Counted from the first letter of the stretch, positions 7,949 to 16,344 are shown. The stretch is 64,000 nucleotides of DNA from Pseudomonas typographi (GCF_014694385.1 NZ_JAAOCA010000008.1:1-64000); one strand, 5' to 3'. The notes: generated by a model not told the origin, from the sequence alone. Program-made: numbers and translations.

Positions 7949-8301
7949 GATGGCTCCGCAAATGATAAAGGCCCGCCGGAATGGCGAGCCTCTGAATTTG
8001 TGCTGTCTTCCCAGCTGCCCACCAAATCAACCCCAGGAGTCTTGAGAGCAAGGGCCTTCGGCTGCCGACGTTTTACGCAATCGCCGCACTGATCGGCTAG
8101 CGGCGTCCTGGCTCTCCCCGAAGGGTCCACCCAGGCAGTGGCACACCACAAAGTAAAAACCCCGCACTTGGCGGGGTCGGCCTGCATCACTGATACAGGG
8201 GCTGTACGTCATCCGTTGATCAACCTGAATGCGCTGCCAAAGCAGGACGTTACATGAAAATGAGGAAAGTTGGGATTGAAGAAACCGTCCCAGGGGATCA
8301 G
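7949..8301. other. Intergenic stretch with terminators
   Basis: No gene is supported. It holds the terminator of the aquaporin gene (listed separately) and a short hairpin just upstream of the 7948 start. The late promoter for the genes to the left may lie here, but I cannot point to a clear -35/-10 pair. Confidence 0.5.
8152..8178 (-). terminator. Rho-independent terminator after aqpZ
   Basis: Read on the minus strand, a GC-rich stem (ACCCCGCC / GCGGGGTT) with a short loop is followed by a T-run. It lies about 125 bases past the aquaporin stop and would insulate that cargo gene from the late operon. Confidence 0.75.
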
Positions 8302-8994
8302 TTAACGATCATCAGCCAGCAAGCATCGATGAATCAATCCTCCAGCCGCACCTCCAAGCAGAGGGACGACCCAGAACACCCAGAGCTGCGAGAGCGCCCA
8401 ACCTCCCTGAAAAATGGCTACCCCTGTACTGCGGGCTGGGTTTACTGACGTATTAGTCACGGGAATACTGATCAAGTGAATCAAGGTTAGCGCAAGACCG
8501 ATAGCGAGCGGGGCAAAGCCTGGTGGCGCCTTTTTATCGGTAACCCCGAGGATGACCAACAGGAAAAAAGCCGTCAGGACAAACTCTGTGACGACCGCCG
8601 ACAGCAGGGAAAATCCACCCGGAGAATGCTCTCCGTAGCCATTGGTAGCAAACCCAGCAGTGACGTCAAAGCCAGCCTTGCCACTGGCAATCAAGTACAG
8701 GACAGCACCCGCAGCAATAGCACCAACAACCTGACTCACGACATAGGGAACAACATCTTTGACATTGATCCGCCCACCCGCAAGAAGGCCGATGGTGACC
8801 GCTGGATTAAAGTGCCCCCCGGATATATGGCCGACAGCATAAGCCATGGTTAGTACGGTCAAGCCAAATGCTAAAGCGACCCCCACAAAACCAATACCAA
8901 GCTCTGGAAATGCTGCAGCAAGAACGGCGCTACCACAACCACCTAACACGAGCCAAAAGGTGCCGAAAAACTCGGCAGCCAAACGCTTAGCCAT
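8302..8994 (-). CDS. aqpZ: Aquaporin Z, cargo gene inside the prophage
   Basis: A 230-aa water channel of the MIP family. Both pore motifs are present, FNPAVT near residue 63 and VNPARST near residue 184, and there are six membrane helices; length equals E. coli AqpZ (231 aa). The ATG at 8994 has an AAGGAG site; earlier TTG/GTG codons are less likely. It has its own leader and terminator and lies between a phage tRNA and the late genes, so it behaves as an independent cargo unit. Aquaporins are not normal phage genes; in the inner membrane it would speed osmotic water flow. Capture from a bacterial chromosome is inferred. Confidence 0.95.
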   Translation of the reverse strand: MAKRLAAEFFGTFWLVLGGCGSAVLAAAFPELGIGFVGVALAFGLTVLTMAYAVGHISGGHFNPAVTIGLLAGGRINVKDVVPYVVSQVVGAIAAGAVLYLIASGKAGFDVTAGFATNGYGEHSPGGFSLLSAVVTEFVLTAFFLLVILGVTDKKAPPGFAPLAIGLALTLIHLISIPVTNTSVNPARSTGVAIFQGGWALSQLWVFWVVPLLGGAAGGLIHRCLLADDR

Positions 8995-9187
8995 CACCAA
9001 TCTCCTTAGATTAATACCAAGGAGAGAAGACTAGCATTGCTTATTGATTGATGGGGTTTTTTACTATGCGGACTGACATAGACGCCCAGTCCTCGACTCG
9101 CACCGCTTTATGCCCGCAGAGCAAGGAGCCGGGGCTTTCGCCTTGATTCGCAGAGCGAACCCTTGCTGTATCTGCCGCATGCGTAAC

Positions 9188-9263
9188 TGGTTGCAAGAGA
9201 TAGATTCGAACCACCGACCTCCGGGTTATGAGCCCGGCGAGGTGACCACTGCGCTACCATGCA
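9188..9263 (-). tRNA. tRNA with CAU anticodon, initiator-like
   Basis: A 76-nt cloverleaf with encoded CCA. The anticodon arm has loop CTCATAA and a stem with three consecutive G:C pairs (GGG/CCC), the hallmark of bacterial initiator tRNA-fMet; the arm CGGGCTCATAACCCG is the same as in the E. coli initiator as I recall it. Position 72 is A, as in initiators, but position 1 is T, giving a weak U-A pair, not the usual C-A mismatch. The acceptor stem has a U-U mismatch. An elongator Met or lysidine-Ile role is less likely. Confidence 0.88.
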
Positions 9264-9270
9264 ATGAAAC

Positions 9271-9296
9271 AAAAAGCCCAGCGCTATGGCTGGGCT
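9271..9296 (-). terminator. Rho-independent terminator upstream of tRNA
   Basis: On the minus strand an 8-bp stem AGCCCAGC/GCTGGGCT with a 6-base loop is followed by TTTTTG. It ends the early operon after the gene at 9369-9911 and just before the tRNA, a place where a Q-type antiterminator would act. Confidence 0.85.
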
Positions 9297-9368
9297 CTTA
9301 TGTCCGGCCGTGTACCTTCTCACGCACCGAACCGCAGGTTAGAAGTTATCGCGGTCACTCGGTCACTG

Positions 9369-9911
9369 TCAAGCCGCTTCGCTCAAACGTAGGCCATGCT
9401 CCGTAAGAATCCCCTCCACCGCCAGGTGGGCCGCGTTTACTTGATCATCGAGCCACCGCTTGGTGATCGCGCGCCAGCGCCGCAGCGTCCGGTCGGGCGT
9501 ACCGTCTACGTCCCAAGTGTGGATCTCGTAGAACGCTGGCGGTAAGCGATTCCGCCGCTCAGGAACGATCCACGCCATCACACACTTCGTTCGGAACAGG
9601 AAATGCGCCGGTGTGACAACGCGGGGCGTCAGGTAGGCCGCAGCATCCCGAACCTCATTGTCGTTGATGCTGAACTTCGCCACCAGCACCTGCCATTGTA
9701 CCTCGGGCAACAGGCGCTTGAGCATCGCCCGGGTCATCGCGTCCTGGGTGGTGCGTTCCTCGGGTGACATACCGTCGTCGACGACATCCCGATCAAGCTC
9801 CGCGAACCCGGCCTTGTACTTGCGCTGCCAAGGCGCCTTGGCGGTACCGTCGTGCATCTCGATCGACATTATCCGCCCAATGCAGTGTCCTGCATCCTTG
9901 TAGATGGTCAT
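9369..9911 (-). CDS. Late-region regulator candidate (position of antiterminator Q)
   Basis: A 180-aa protein, last gene of the replication operon. The C-terminal part (TLRRWRAITKRWLDDQV) looks like a helix-turn-helix recognition region. The place, after DnaB and directly before a terminator and the late genes, is where lambdoid phages encode Q-type antiterminators, so a role in late gene activation is inferred from position only. It overlaps its upstream neighbour by four bases. Confidence 0.5.
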   Translation of the reverse strand: MTIYKDAGHCIGRIMSIEMHDGTAKAPWQRKYKAGFAELDRDVVDDGMSPEERTTQDAMTRAMLKRLLPEVQWQVLVAKFSINDNEVRDAAAYLTPRVVTPAHFLFRTKCVMAWIVPERRNRLPPAFYEIHTWDVDGTPDRTLRRWRAITKRWLDDQVNAAHLAVEGILTEHGLRLSEAA

Positions 9912-10207
9912 GCGGCCCTCCGAATGCGCCGGGGTGGTGGGTTGTCGTCAAGACCGAGCATGGAACGCAGCAGCTCCTCAGCCGCCCTGTTCTTGCAATT
10001 GCCCTCTGTGACCCAGCGCTTGCAATACTCACCGAACTCAATATCACCGCGGAAGCCGTGCCAACTGGCGACCATATCCAGCAACGCGGCCATGGCCTGA
10101 GCGCCGCCGGCGGGCTCACCGATCAAGCCCTCACCAGCACGCTTCAGGAATTGGCGCTCATGCGGCAGCATGTCCTTTCGTGGTACAGCAGATCTAACCT
10201 TGCTCAT
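9908..10207 (-). CDS. Small phage protein, unknown
   Basis: A 99-aa basic protein. The start at 10207 overlaps the upstream stop (ATGA). It contains RKDMLPHERQFLKRAG and ends with an Arg-rich tail (PPPRRIRRAA), suggesting nucleic-acid binding. In lambdoid phages this interval carries nin-region genes. Function unknown. Confidence 0.6.
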   Translation of the reverse strand: MSKVRSAVPRKDMLPHERQFLKRAGEGLIGEPAGGAQAMAALLDMVASWHGFRGDIEFGEYCKRWVTEGNCKNRAAEELLRSMLGLDDNPPPRRIRRAA

Positions 10208-10776
10208 GGCTTCGCACTCCAAACCGTCAAAACTAAATCCTTGGGCAGTCGCTTTCGGGCCTGCACCGATATCGCAGCTAGCCAGGACCAGTAAGCGTTT
10301 TCAGGGGTATGCCCGAATCCGCGCCACGGGAGCTGCGCTGACTCGCAGAAATAGCAGCCCTCGAACCGAGTGATTCGTGGCTTCGCTGGCCGGCCGCTGA
10401 ACCCGACCTTGCTCCGCGCCAGCCAGCCCTCGACGGCCGGCCAGATGATGGCCTGCTCGGGCTTGCTGAATTCGCTCTTGCCGCCATTGGCCCAGACCTC
10501 CTTGAGCCCATAGTCTTGATTTGCCACCCACAGCACAAAGCCGGTGGGGAAGTGCTTCAGCTCGTACCCCTTGTGATGCCAGCCCCAGTCCTCTGGGAAG
10601 TCCCTGAGGCTATTGGCAATGCGCTCGGCTTCTGGGTAGCGCGGGTCCAGCGGGGCCTTTGGCGGGTCGCTCGGCATCTGCACAGGTGGGTGGCCGCTAT
10701 TCACGTTCAGGTATTCGCGCTCGGTGGCTGGTGCACGCCGGCGCCAGCTTTTGAGGAAATTCGGCTGCCAGCTCAT
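10204..10776 (-). CDS. Phage protein, unknown, nin-like region
   Basis: A 190-aa protein. The N-terminal 50 residues are Pro/Arg-rich and probably disordered; the rest is rich in Trp (DWGWHHKGYELKHFPTGFVL) and compact. Start at 10776 is coupled (ATGA) to the 43-aa gene upstream. No known family is recognised. Confidence 0.6.
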   Translation of the reverse strand: MSWQPNFLKSWRRRAPATEREYLNVNSGHPPVQMPSDPPKAPLDPRYPEAERIANSLRDFPEDWGWHHKGYELKHFPTGFVLWVANQDYGLKEVWANGGKSEFSKPEQAIIWPAVEGWLARSKVGFSGRPAKPRITRFEGCYFCESAQLPWRGFGHTPENAYWSWLAAISVQARKRLPKDLVLTVWSAKP

Positions 10777-10904
10777 TTTGAAGCCTCCGCAGTAACAATT
10801 TCGCCTACAGCTTCGCATCCCACGGCAGACGCGGCCTGCAAAGGATTTTGCGAATCTTCGTATTGGGTGTATGTCAGGTCGCCAAACGGATTCTTCGAGG
10901 CCAT
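10773..10904 (-). CDS. Very small coupled gene after dnaB
   Basis: A 43-codon frame starts in a TAATG overlap with the helicase stop and ends in an ATGA overlap with the next gene. The peptide starts MASKNPFGDLTYTQYEDSQN. Overlap at both ends and the otherwise empty gap support translation. Function unknown. Confidence 0.5.
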   Translation of the reverse strand: MASKNPFGDLTYTQYEDSQNPLQAASAVGCEAVGEIVTAEASK

Positions 10905-12274
10905 TAGGCGTGCCCCATCCTGTGATACTTCGCCGAAAATGGACGACCCATTTCGACTTCTTCGTCGCTGGGCACCGCGCCTTTGAAGTCTACGAACCGG
11001 CCGTACTGCCCCTCCTGCTGGAGCAGGCAATCGCCAACCTTCGCGTGCCGGCACTTAGTCATCAGGATCTGCGTGACGCCGTTTTGGCCTTCCTCGGTGT
11101 CCATGTCGCGGTGCACCATCAAGATGCAGCTGGCGTCCGCCTCGATCTCGCCGGAGTCGCGCAGGTCGCTGGACTGAGGCTTCTTGCCCACGCGCTTGGT
11201 TGAATCGCGGTTGAGTTGCGCCAGCTCGGTCACCGGGATATCCAGCTCTTTGGCCAGCCGGAGCATGGCCTTGCTGATCTGGCCAACCTCTTCGGAGCGG
11301 CTGCGGCCGCGGGCGTCACCCTTGACCAGGCCCAGGTAGTCCACGACCACGCCGGCCAGGCCGTGTTCGCGCTGGCACTTGCGAGCTATGGAGCGAATCC
11401 GGGAAGGTGTGAGCCCTGGATCGTCGCTGATGTACAGGGGCGCCTCACTTACCCGCGTAGCAACCGCCGTCATGCGCGCCCAGTCGTCATCCGCCAGTTT
11501 GGCCGGGTTGTCCAGGCGGCGCAGGTGCACACCGCCAAGCGACGCGATGGTACGCACACCAAGTTCTTCTCCGGGCATTTCCAGGCTGAACACCAACCAC
11601 GGTTTCCCGGCCTGGACCGCATTGTGCTGGGCGATCTGCAGGCCCAAGGTGGTCTTGCCGCTCCCTGGCAGCCCGGCAATGACCGTCACTTTTTTCGGGC
11701 GCAGGCCCTGCATCAACTGATCAAGGTCCGATAGGCCAGTGGTCTGCCACACCGGCGCGCGACCCTCGCGCTTGGCGTCGATGTTGTTCACCGCCGCCAG
11801 CACGTAGTGGCTCACCGGCTGGTAGTCCGGCATCTCGCCGTCCAGGTCGCGCAGATCGGCGGTGGCCTGCTGGGCCATGGCAATGATCTCGGCCACCGGC
11901 CGGTCATCGTGCGCGCTGTCGCGGATGACGTCGGCGACCGCCACCACCCTGCGCAGCGCCGAGCGCTCGAGCACAACGCGCACGAAGGCGTCAATGTTCG
12001 CCGCGCTGGGCGTGTTCTTCGCGATGTCGCCGGCGTAGGCCAGCATGCTGTCGCCATTAGGCAGCGTCGGGTGTTCAATACCGACCGTCACCGCATCCAC
12101 AGCCAACCCTGCGGCATGAGTCGCCAGAATGGCGTTGTACAGCGCCGCATTCGCCAGGTCGTGAAAGTCACGGGTCTGCACCATGGCCAGCACATCGTCG
12201 ACGTGCTGCGGGTACTGCATCACCACACCAAGCACCGCGTATTCAGCATCGATGCTGTAAAGCTCGCGACTCAT
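10904..12274 (-). CDS. Replicative DNA helicase, DnaB-like
   Basis: A 456-aa hexameric helicase for phage replication. The N-terminal DnaB domain begins at SIDAEYAVLGVVMQYPQ; the RecA-like core has Walker A AGLPGSGKTTLGLQ (about residue 200), Walker B VVVDYLGLV and the DLRDSGEIEADA motif. The C-terminus of about 40 residues is degenerate compared with cellular DnaB. It overlaps the loader gene by four bases, forming a replication module with loader and O-like protein. Confidence 0.93.
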   Translation of the reverse strand: MSRELYSIDAEYAVLGVVMQYPQHVDDVLAMVQTRDFHDLANAALYNAILATHAAGLAVDAVTVGIEHPTLPNGDSMLAYAGDIAKNTPSAANIDAFVRVVLERSALRRVVAVADVIRDSAHDDRPVAEIIAMAQQATADLRDLDGEMPDYQPVSHYVLAAVNNIDAKREGRAPVWQTTGLSDLDQLMQGLRPKKVTVIAGLPGSGKTTLGLQIAQHNAVQAGKPWLVFSLEMPGEELGVRTIASLGGVHLRRLDNPAKLADDDWARMTAVATRVSEAPLYISDDPGLTPSRIRSIARKCQREHGLAGVVVDYLGLVKGDARGRSRSEEVGQISKAMLRLAKELDIPVTELAQLNRDSTKRVGKKPQSSDLRDSGEIEADASCILMVHRDMDTEEGQNGVTQILMTKCRHAKVGDCLLQQEGQYGRFVDFKGAVPSDEEVEMGRPFSAKYHRMGHA

Positions 12275-13059
12275 TCGCCACCCCGCTTGGACTCACCGCG
12301 CAGCAGCCCGACAATGCCGCCACGATCACGCAGACGGTCGACGGCACGGTCACCCATACACTGGCGAAGGTCGACGACGCCGAGGTTGCTCACAACGATC
12401 GTAGGCAGGACACGCTCATAGCGCCCGTTGATCACCTCGAACAGCACCTGCCGCTCGAAGTCCGTGCCGTGCTGGGCGCCAATCTCGTCGATTACCAACA
12501 GGGTGGGTTCCATCAGGCCGGAATACACCTGCGCCTCGGTTTTGCCCTGGCCACCGAATGTTTCCTTGATCGACCGGATTACATCGCCGGCCGAAATGTA
12601 CAGGCCGGTGGCGCCCTGGGCGGCGAAATTGCGAATAACCGCCTGCAGGATCCCGCAGGCCAGGTGCGTTTTTCCGGTGCCGACGGTGCCCAAGAGCATC
12701 ACGCCGCGGCCGGCTTCGAAGTTCTCGGCGAAAGTCTCGACGTAACCGGAGGCCATGCTCCAGGTCTGGGCCTTAGCAACATCACTGTATGCATGCCAGG
12801 TATCCAGAGACTCGAGCTGAAAGCGTAGCGGGATCTGAGCATCAAGCAGCCGCTCGTTCAGCAGCCGCTGGCTATGATCCAAAGCGCCAGCAGAGCGGAC
12901 CGTAATGTCCGCAGCGTGGCGGCGGTCGAAGTGGCAGCGCGGGCAGCCGTACCAGGCTGGTGCTGCGCCGAATTGCTCTACCAGCGCATCACCGTATTGG
13001 CCATGATCAGCGCAATCGCCGGCGCGGGCTTCGATTGTGTAGCGTGGTCGTGTGGTCAT
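12271..13059 (-). CDS. DnaC-like helicase loader ATPase
   Basis: A 262-aa AAA+ protein that loads the DnaB helicase. Walker A GTVGTGKTHLACG (about residue 123) and Walker B LLVIDEIGAQHG are clear, and the sensor region IVVSNLG follows. An N-terminal Cys/His cluster (CADHG, CPRCHFDRRH) suggests a zinc ribbon, as in many phage DnaC relatives. It overlaps both neighbours by four bases. Confidence 0.92.
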   Translation of the reverse strand: MTTRPRYTIEARAGDCADHGQYGDALVEQFGAAPAWYGCPRCHFDRRHAADITVRSAGALDHSQRLLNERLLDAQIPLRFQLESLDTWHAYSDVAKAQTWSMASGYVETFAENFEAGRGVMLLGTVGTGKTHLACGILQAVIRNFAAQGATGLYISAGDVIRSIKETFGGQGKTEAQVYSGLMEPTLLVIDEIGAQHGTDFERQVLFEVINGRYERVLPTIVVSNLGVVDLRQCMGDRAVDRLRDRGGIVGLLRGESKRGGE

Positions 13060-13814
13060 TGGCCAGCCCCTGCTATCCGGTAATTGCCATCGGCGCCCAG
13101 CTCAAGGCCGGCGGTATGGTCTATCAGGTGCAAGTCTGTATGCCGGGATGGCTTGTCAGTCCCAGCGCCAGCAGGAGGCCCCACGTCATCGTTCCACTTC
13201 TCACCATTGAGCCAGGTCGACGCCAGCGGCACGTATTGGCCATCGCTCTTGGTCCAGTCGTGCTGGAGGCGTTGTCTGCCGAGAGCAGTTATCAGGGTTT
13301 GGCGTAACTCTGCGTCCGGCTTCAGCTTCGCCCAGGCCTTCTTGGCGTCTTTGAGCGATCGCTTTTTCGGGTACAGCTTCCAGAACTGATCGAACCCTTC
13401 CATGGGGTCTGGTTTGCACAAAGGTGTAGGTTCATTGACTGGTTCAAAAGAGTGACTGGTTCTGGGGGCAGCTGCCGCCCTACCCCCTGGGTTTTCTGAC
13501 GCCCCAGGTGGGTTTTCTGACGCCCCACCCCGGGCATCTGCCGCCCCATTCTCAAGGGTCAGATGAAAGACGTTTGATTGGTTCAGCTCACCGTTGCGAC
13601 GAAACTCACGACGTAGCAACCCGGCCTTTTCCAACTCTCGAATATGAACCTTCACTGTCGAGCGGCTTATCTCGCATTGGTCGGCAATGTGCTGGTATGA
13701 CGGCCAGCACTCGCCCTGGTCGCTGGCATTGTCTGCAAGCTTGATCAGCACCAACTTGCGCAGCGGATTGCCGACTTGTGTTTTCATAGCCTTGACCATC
13801 AATTCCATACTCAT
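13056..13814 (-). CDS. Replication initiator, lambda O-like
   Basis: A 252-aa protein with an N-terminal winged helix (CWPSYQHIADQCEISRSTVK) and a C-terminal domain (FDQFWKLYPKKRSLKDAKKA ... ASTWLNGEKW) typical of phage O-type initiators. The linker between them is Gly/Ala/Ser/Pro-rich and encoded by repeated DNA that looks like origin iterons. It binds the origin and recruits the loader/helicase pair encoded directly downstream. Start ATG at 13814 overlaps the previous gene. Confidence 0.85.
   Translation of the reverse strand: MSMELMVKAMKTQVGNPLRKLVLIKLADNASDQGECWPSYQHIADQCEISRSTVKVHIRELEKAGLLRREFRRNGELNQSNVFHLTLENGAADARGGASENPPGASENPGGRAAAAPRTSHSFEPVNEPTPLCKPDPMEGFDQFWKLYPKKRSLKDAKKAWAKLKPDAELRQTLITALGRQRLQHDWTKSDGQYVPLASTWLNGEKWNDDVGPPAGAGTDKPSRHTDLHLIDHTAGLELGADGNYRIAGAGQ
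13464..13548. repeat. Iteron-like repeats inside the O-like gene, probable phage origin
   Basis: Two perfect copies of TGGGTTTTCTGACGCCCCA lie at 13488-13506 and 13509-13527. Related copies start at 13464 and 13530 (about 12-13 of 19 matching). Spacing is 24, 21 and 21 bases, multiples of three inside the coding frame. Lambda places its origin iterons in the linker part of gene O in the same way. The role as origin is inferred. Confidence 0.6.
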
Positions 13815-14212
13815 TGCAGCGTCACCCCACGGGCATTCACACGGCGCACCGCCTTCAACTGCGGGCGCTTGGCTGGCGCTTCGTCAGGCACGGCAAAACT
13901 GGCGCCGGTGAGGATCATCAACCGGCGTATTGCCAAATCCAGCCGGCGCTTGGCGCTGTAGCGCCGTTGCTTGGCCTTGCAGAGCCGTCCATAGGCTTCG
14001 TCGGTGAACGCCACGACACCGGCATAGCGCTCGTCGTGCGGCTTGATGCCGCGGAACCCCGGCTCCACCTCTCCGTGAATGGCGAAGTAACGCTCGTACT
14101 CGTGATTCAGCTCGCCACGGCGGCGTTTCACCACCAGGTGGGCTTGGGCGTGCAGGATGGAAAGCTCAATGATCAGCGACTGGAGCTGGGCCTTGATGTG
14201 CCTCGGTTTCAT
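13811..14212 (-). CDS. Phage protein, paralogue of the next gene
   Basis: A 133-aa basic helical protein. It shares the pattern YxxYFAxxG, a run of 10-15 residues, then GVxxFTDxAxxR and a Lys/Arg-rich helix with the gene at 14209-14523, so the two arose by duplication. They overlap by four bases. No function is recognised; the high charge suggests nucleic acid or protein binding in early infection. Confidence 0.65.
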   Translation of the reverse strand: MKPRHIKAQLQSLIIELSILHAQAHLVVKRRRGELNHEYERYFAIHGEVEPGFRGIKPHDERYAGVVAFTDEAYGRLCKAKQRRYSAKRRLDLAIRRLMILTGASFAVPDEAPAKRPQLKAVRRVNARGVTLQ

Positions 14213-14523
14213 AGCGAACGCTCCAGACGCTGAATCAGCGTGCGCATCTTGCGTTTGGTATTGGTGGTCAGATAGCGGGCTGCCAACCAGCGGCTAAACG
14301 CAGCATCCGTGAAGCGCAGAACGCCACTGAACGCGGGGTCTTCCGGGTCGATGCGTTTGCGTGGCTCCTCGGGGTACGGGCGCCCGTATGCGGCGAAGTA
14401 AGTCGCGTACAGGGCATTCAATTCGCGGCGCAGGGAGTTGCGCTGAGTCTCAGCCTGCTGATATTTCACAGCGGCTTCGGCGATCTGCCCCATGATTTCT
14501 TCGTGGGTAAATTTCTTGCTCAT
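14209..14523 (-). CDS. Phage protein, paralogue of the previous gene
   Basis: A 104-aa protein with the shared core YATYFAAYGRPYP ... GVLRFTDAAFSR and basic C-terminal helix (KRKMRTLIQRLERSL). It overlaps the antirepressor-like gene upstream by four bases. Function unknown. Confidence 0.65.
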   Translation of the reverse strand: MSKKFTHEEIMGQIAEAAVKYQQAETQRNSLRRELNALYATYFAAYGRPYPEEPRKRIDPEDPAFSGVLRFTDAAFSRWLAARYLTTNTKRKMRTLIQRLERSL

Positions 14524-15287
14524 AGGGGCGTCTCCGGATTGAATTTTTCGTAAAAGAACTGACCGTCCCAGGTCTTTTTCATGGGCAGTTTTTCGGCGAT
14601 GTAGAGGTCAAAAAGCTTCTTGGTGCCTTCCTCAAGCATCACTGGGGCGTACTTAATGAAGGATTTGATTCCCTCGCCACTCACCGTGACCGGCTTCTCT
14701 GTGAGCCAATGCTTTTCGCGCGCGATGTAGTACACGCGATACTTGATTGATCGCTCAGGGTCGCGCTCAGCGTTGAAAATCCATTTGTTCTCAAGCAGGA
14801 AGGTGAGCATCAGTTGGGAGTTGACGCCGTTCAGACGTTTGGCGAACTGAGGAACCGTCTCGCCAGGCATGAACAGGTGCTCAAGCGCCTCGATCTTCTT
14901 GGCCTGCTGTTGGTTCTCCAGCGCCAGCGCAGCCTTCTGCTCGGCAAGATCGGCGGCGAGGCGGAGCGCACCGGGGAGGTCTTCGGGCAACATGACGCGG
15001 GGGCGGCCTTCCAGTTCTTGCCAGCGGTCGACCAGCGCGCCGGTGAACTCTGGACTGAGCTGAGCGACCACGACGAAGCTATCGCGCTTGCCCTTTTCGC
15101 CTGAGAAAACGTACTGCTCTACCGTCTGACCAAGGTGGTTTTTAACTTCCACCAATGGTGGGAGTTGAATCGCACCTTTCTCGGACAGTCGCTCAATGGT
15201 CCTCTTAACGCTGTCGTGACGAGCGTTAACCAGATCGGCGATTTCCTGCGACGACATCGTCAGGGCTTTGGTGGTGATCAAGTTCAT
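14520..15287 (-). CDS. Rha-family regulatory protein with antirepressor-type C-terminus
   Basis: A 255-aa protein. The N-terminal 80 residues match the Rha domain (MSSQEIADLVNARHDSVKRT, later YVFSGEKGKRDSFVVVAQLS). A coiled-coil linker (LAEQKAALALENQQQAKKIE) follows, then a phage C-terminal module (FMPGETVPQFAKRLNGVNSQ) like that of KilA/Ant-type proteins. Such proteins interfere with repressors or host regulation. The ATG at 15287 has a GGAGGTG site. Confidence 0.85.
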   Translation of the reverse strand: MNLITTKALTMSSQEIADLVNARHDSVKRTIERLSEKGAIQLPPLVEVKNHLGQTVEQYVFSGEKGKRDSFVVVAQLSPEFTGALVDRWQELEGRPRVMLPEDLPGALRLAADLAEQKAALALENQQQAKKIEALEHLFMPGETVPQFAKRLNGVNSQLMLTFLLENKWIFNAERDPERSIKYRVYYIAREKHWLTEKPVTVSGEGIKSFIKYAPVMLEEGTKKLFDLYIAEKLPMKKTWDGQFFYEKFNPETPL

Positions 15288-15625
15288 CGGCCACCTCCGA
15301 CGAGTACTGCGTTGTGTGCAGCACCTGAGTGACGGTGTGGCCAAAGGAAGTTACGGCTGGCAAAGGTGACCGCTTCCAAACGGCTTTCGATTTCCGTAGC
15401 CATCGGGTTGGTCCAGCCGCCAAGCGCGGGAACGACCTGAGACAGTAGGATCGATCGCAGTTCGTTAAACACAGATCGGGCCTCGTTCATGCGAGCCATT
15501 TCTTCGGTGCTAACGACTACATCGCTGAGAATTTCGCCCTCGATGATTTCGTGCGCGCCACGATTCGATGACATCGCATTTCGCGGCGCGCGCTTTCCTT
15601 GAATTACTGCAGGAGACAGATTCAT
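15284..15625 (-). CDS. Early phage protein, unknown
   Basis: A 113-aa protein overlapping both neighbours by four bases. The first 30 residues are poorly structured; the middle (VVSTEEMARMNEARSVFNEL) is helical. No family is recognised. An internal ATG at 15574 (MSSNRGAHEII) is an alternative start. Confidence 0.55.
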   Translation of the reverse strand: MNLSPAVIQGKRAPRNAMSSNRGAHEIIEGEILSDVVVSTEEMARMNEARSVFNELRSILLSQVVPALGGWTNPMATEIESRLEAVTFASRNFLWPHRHSGAAHNAVLVGGGR

Positions 15626-16344
15626 GCGAAGGCCCTCGACCGGGTGTCGCGGCGATAAACGCGGCGGCGGGTACGGGCACGCTCAACCAATCCCGCGGCT
15701 ACGCCGGGGCCGACGTATGCCAGATGCGCGTTTGTCATGAGCATGCTTTTGGGCACCCATGCGTACTGGCCAGCGGGCAATGCGCGAGGCGCGCGACGGG
15801 TACGCGGGATGTGCAGGTCCAGCAGTGCCATGGATTCGGCTGCTTCTTCCTGAAGCCGTTTGCCGTTCTCGCAAAGCGGGACCGGCTCGCCTGGACGGAT
15901 CTGATTCCAAGCAAAACGATCTGCCAGGATCTCGTTGACGAAAGAGAGGACCCGATAACACTTGTCGTGAACTTCCGGGTCCTTAATGGCCCACAAGTCG
16001 AAACCGAAGTGGTTGTCGACCTTGTGTCCAATCTCGTGCTGAACGATGAATGGATAGATTTCATCGTCGCGGAGCTGGGACCAGTCGATCTCTGGACGCT
16101 GGACAGCGCGGAGCCGGCCTGCATCTACACTGGCCGCGAGTTGGATGACTATCCTCTCCTGCAGGTGTGGCGTATCGACAGAGGCGTCTTCGTGCACGGC
16201 AAGGCCGAAGGGGTTAAACATTCCCCAAGCGCCGCCTAATTGTTCGAAGGTCGAAAGGCCAAGACAGCAGCCCGCCTGCTTAGCGAGTTCAGCGAGTTGA
16301 CGGTATTGAATGCGGCCCAGCCGCAGGGTGGTGTCGGTCCTCAT
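15622..16344 (-). CDS. Zinc metallopeptidase-like protein, ImmA/IrrE-like pattern
   Basis: A 240-aa protein with a zinc-binding HExxH motif (FIVQHEIGHKVDNHFG, about residue 103) and, some 35 residues on, NEILADRFAW, which could supply the third ligand as in ImmA/IrrE peptidases. Those enzymes cleave phage-type repressors; here it is an early gene downstream of the Cro-like regulators, which would suit a role in repressor control. The C-terminus is Arg-rich. Assignment is by motif only. Confidence 0.5.
   Translation of the reverse strand: MRTDTTLRLGRIQYRQLAELAKQAGCCLGLSTFEQLGGAWGMFNPFGLAVHEDASVDTPHLQERIVIQLAASVDAGRLRAVQRPEIDWSQLRDDEIYPFIVQHEIGHKVDNHFGFDLWAIKDPEVHDKCYRVLSFVNEILADRFAWNQIRPGEPVPLCENGKRLQEEAAESMALLDLHIPRTRRAPRALPAGQYAWVPKSMLMTNAHLAYVGPGVAAGLVERARTRRRVYRRDTRSRAFA

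Noticed and set aside
9108-9323. 71-codon frame over the CAU tRNA
   Set aside because: It covers the tRNA gene and the terminator, so it cannot be a real protein gene.
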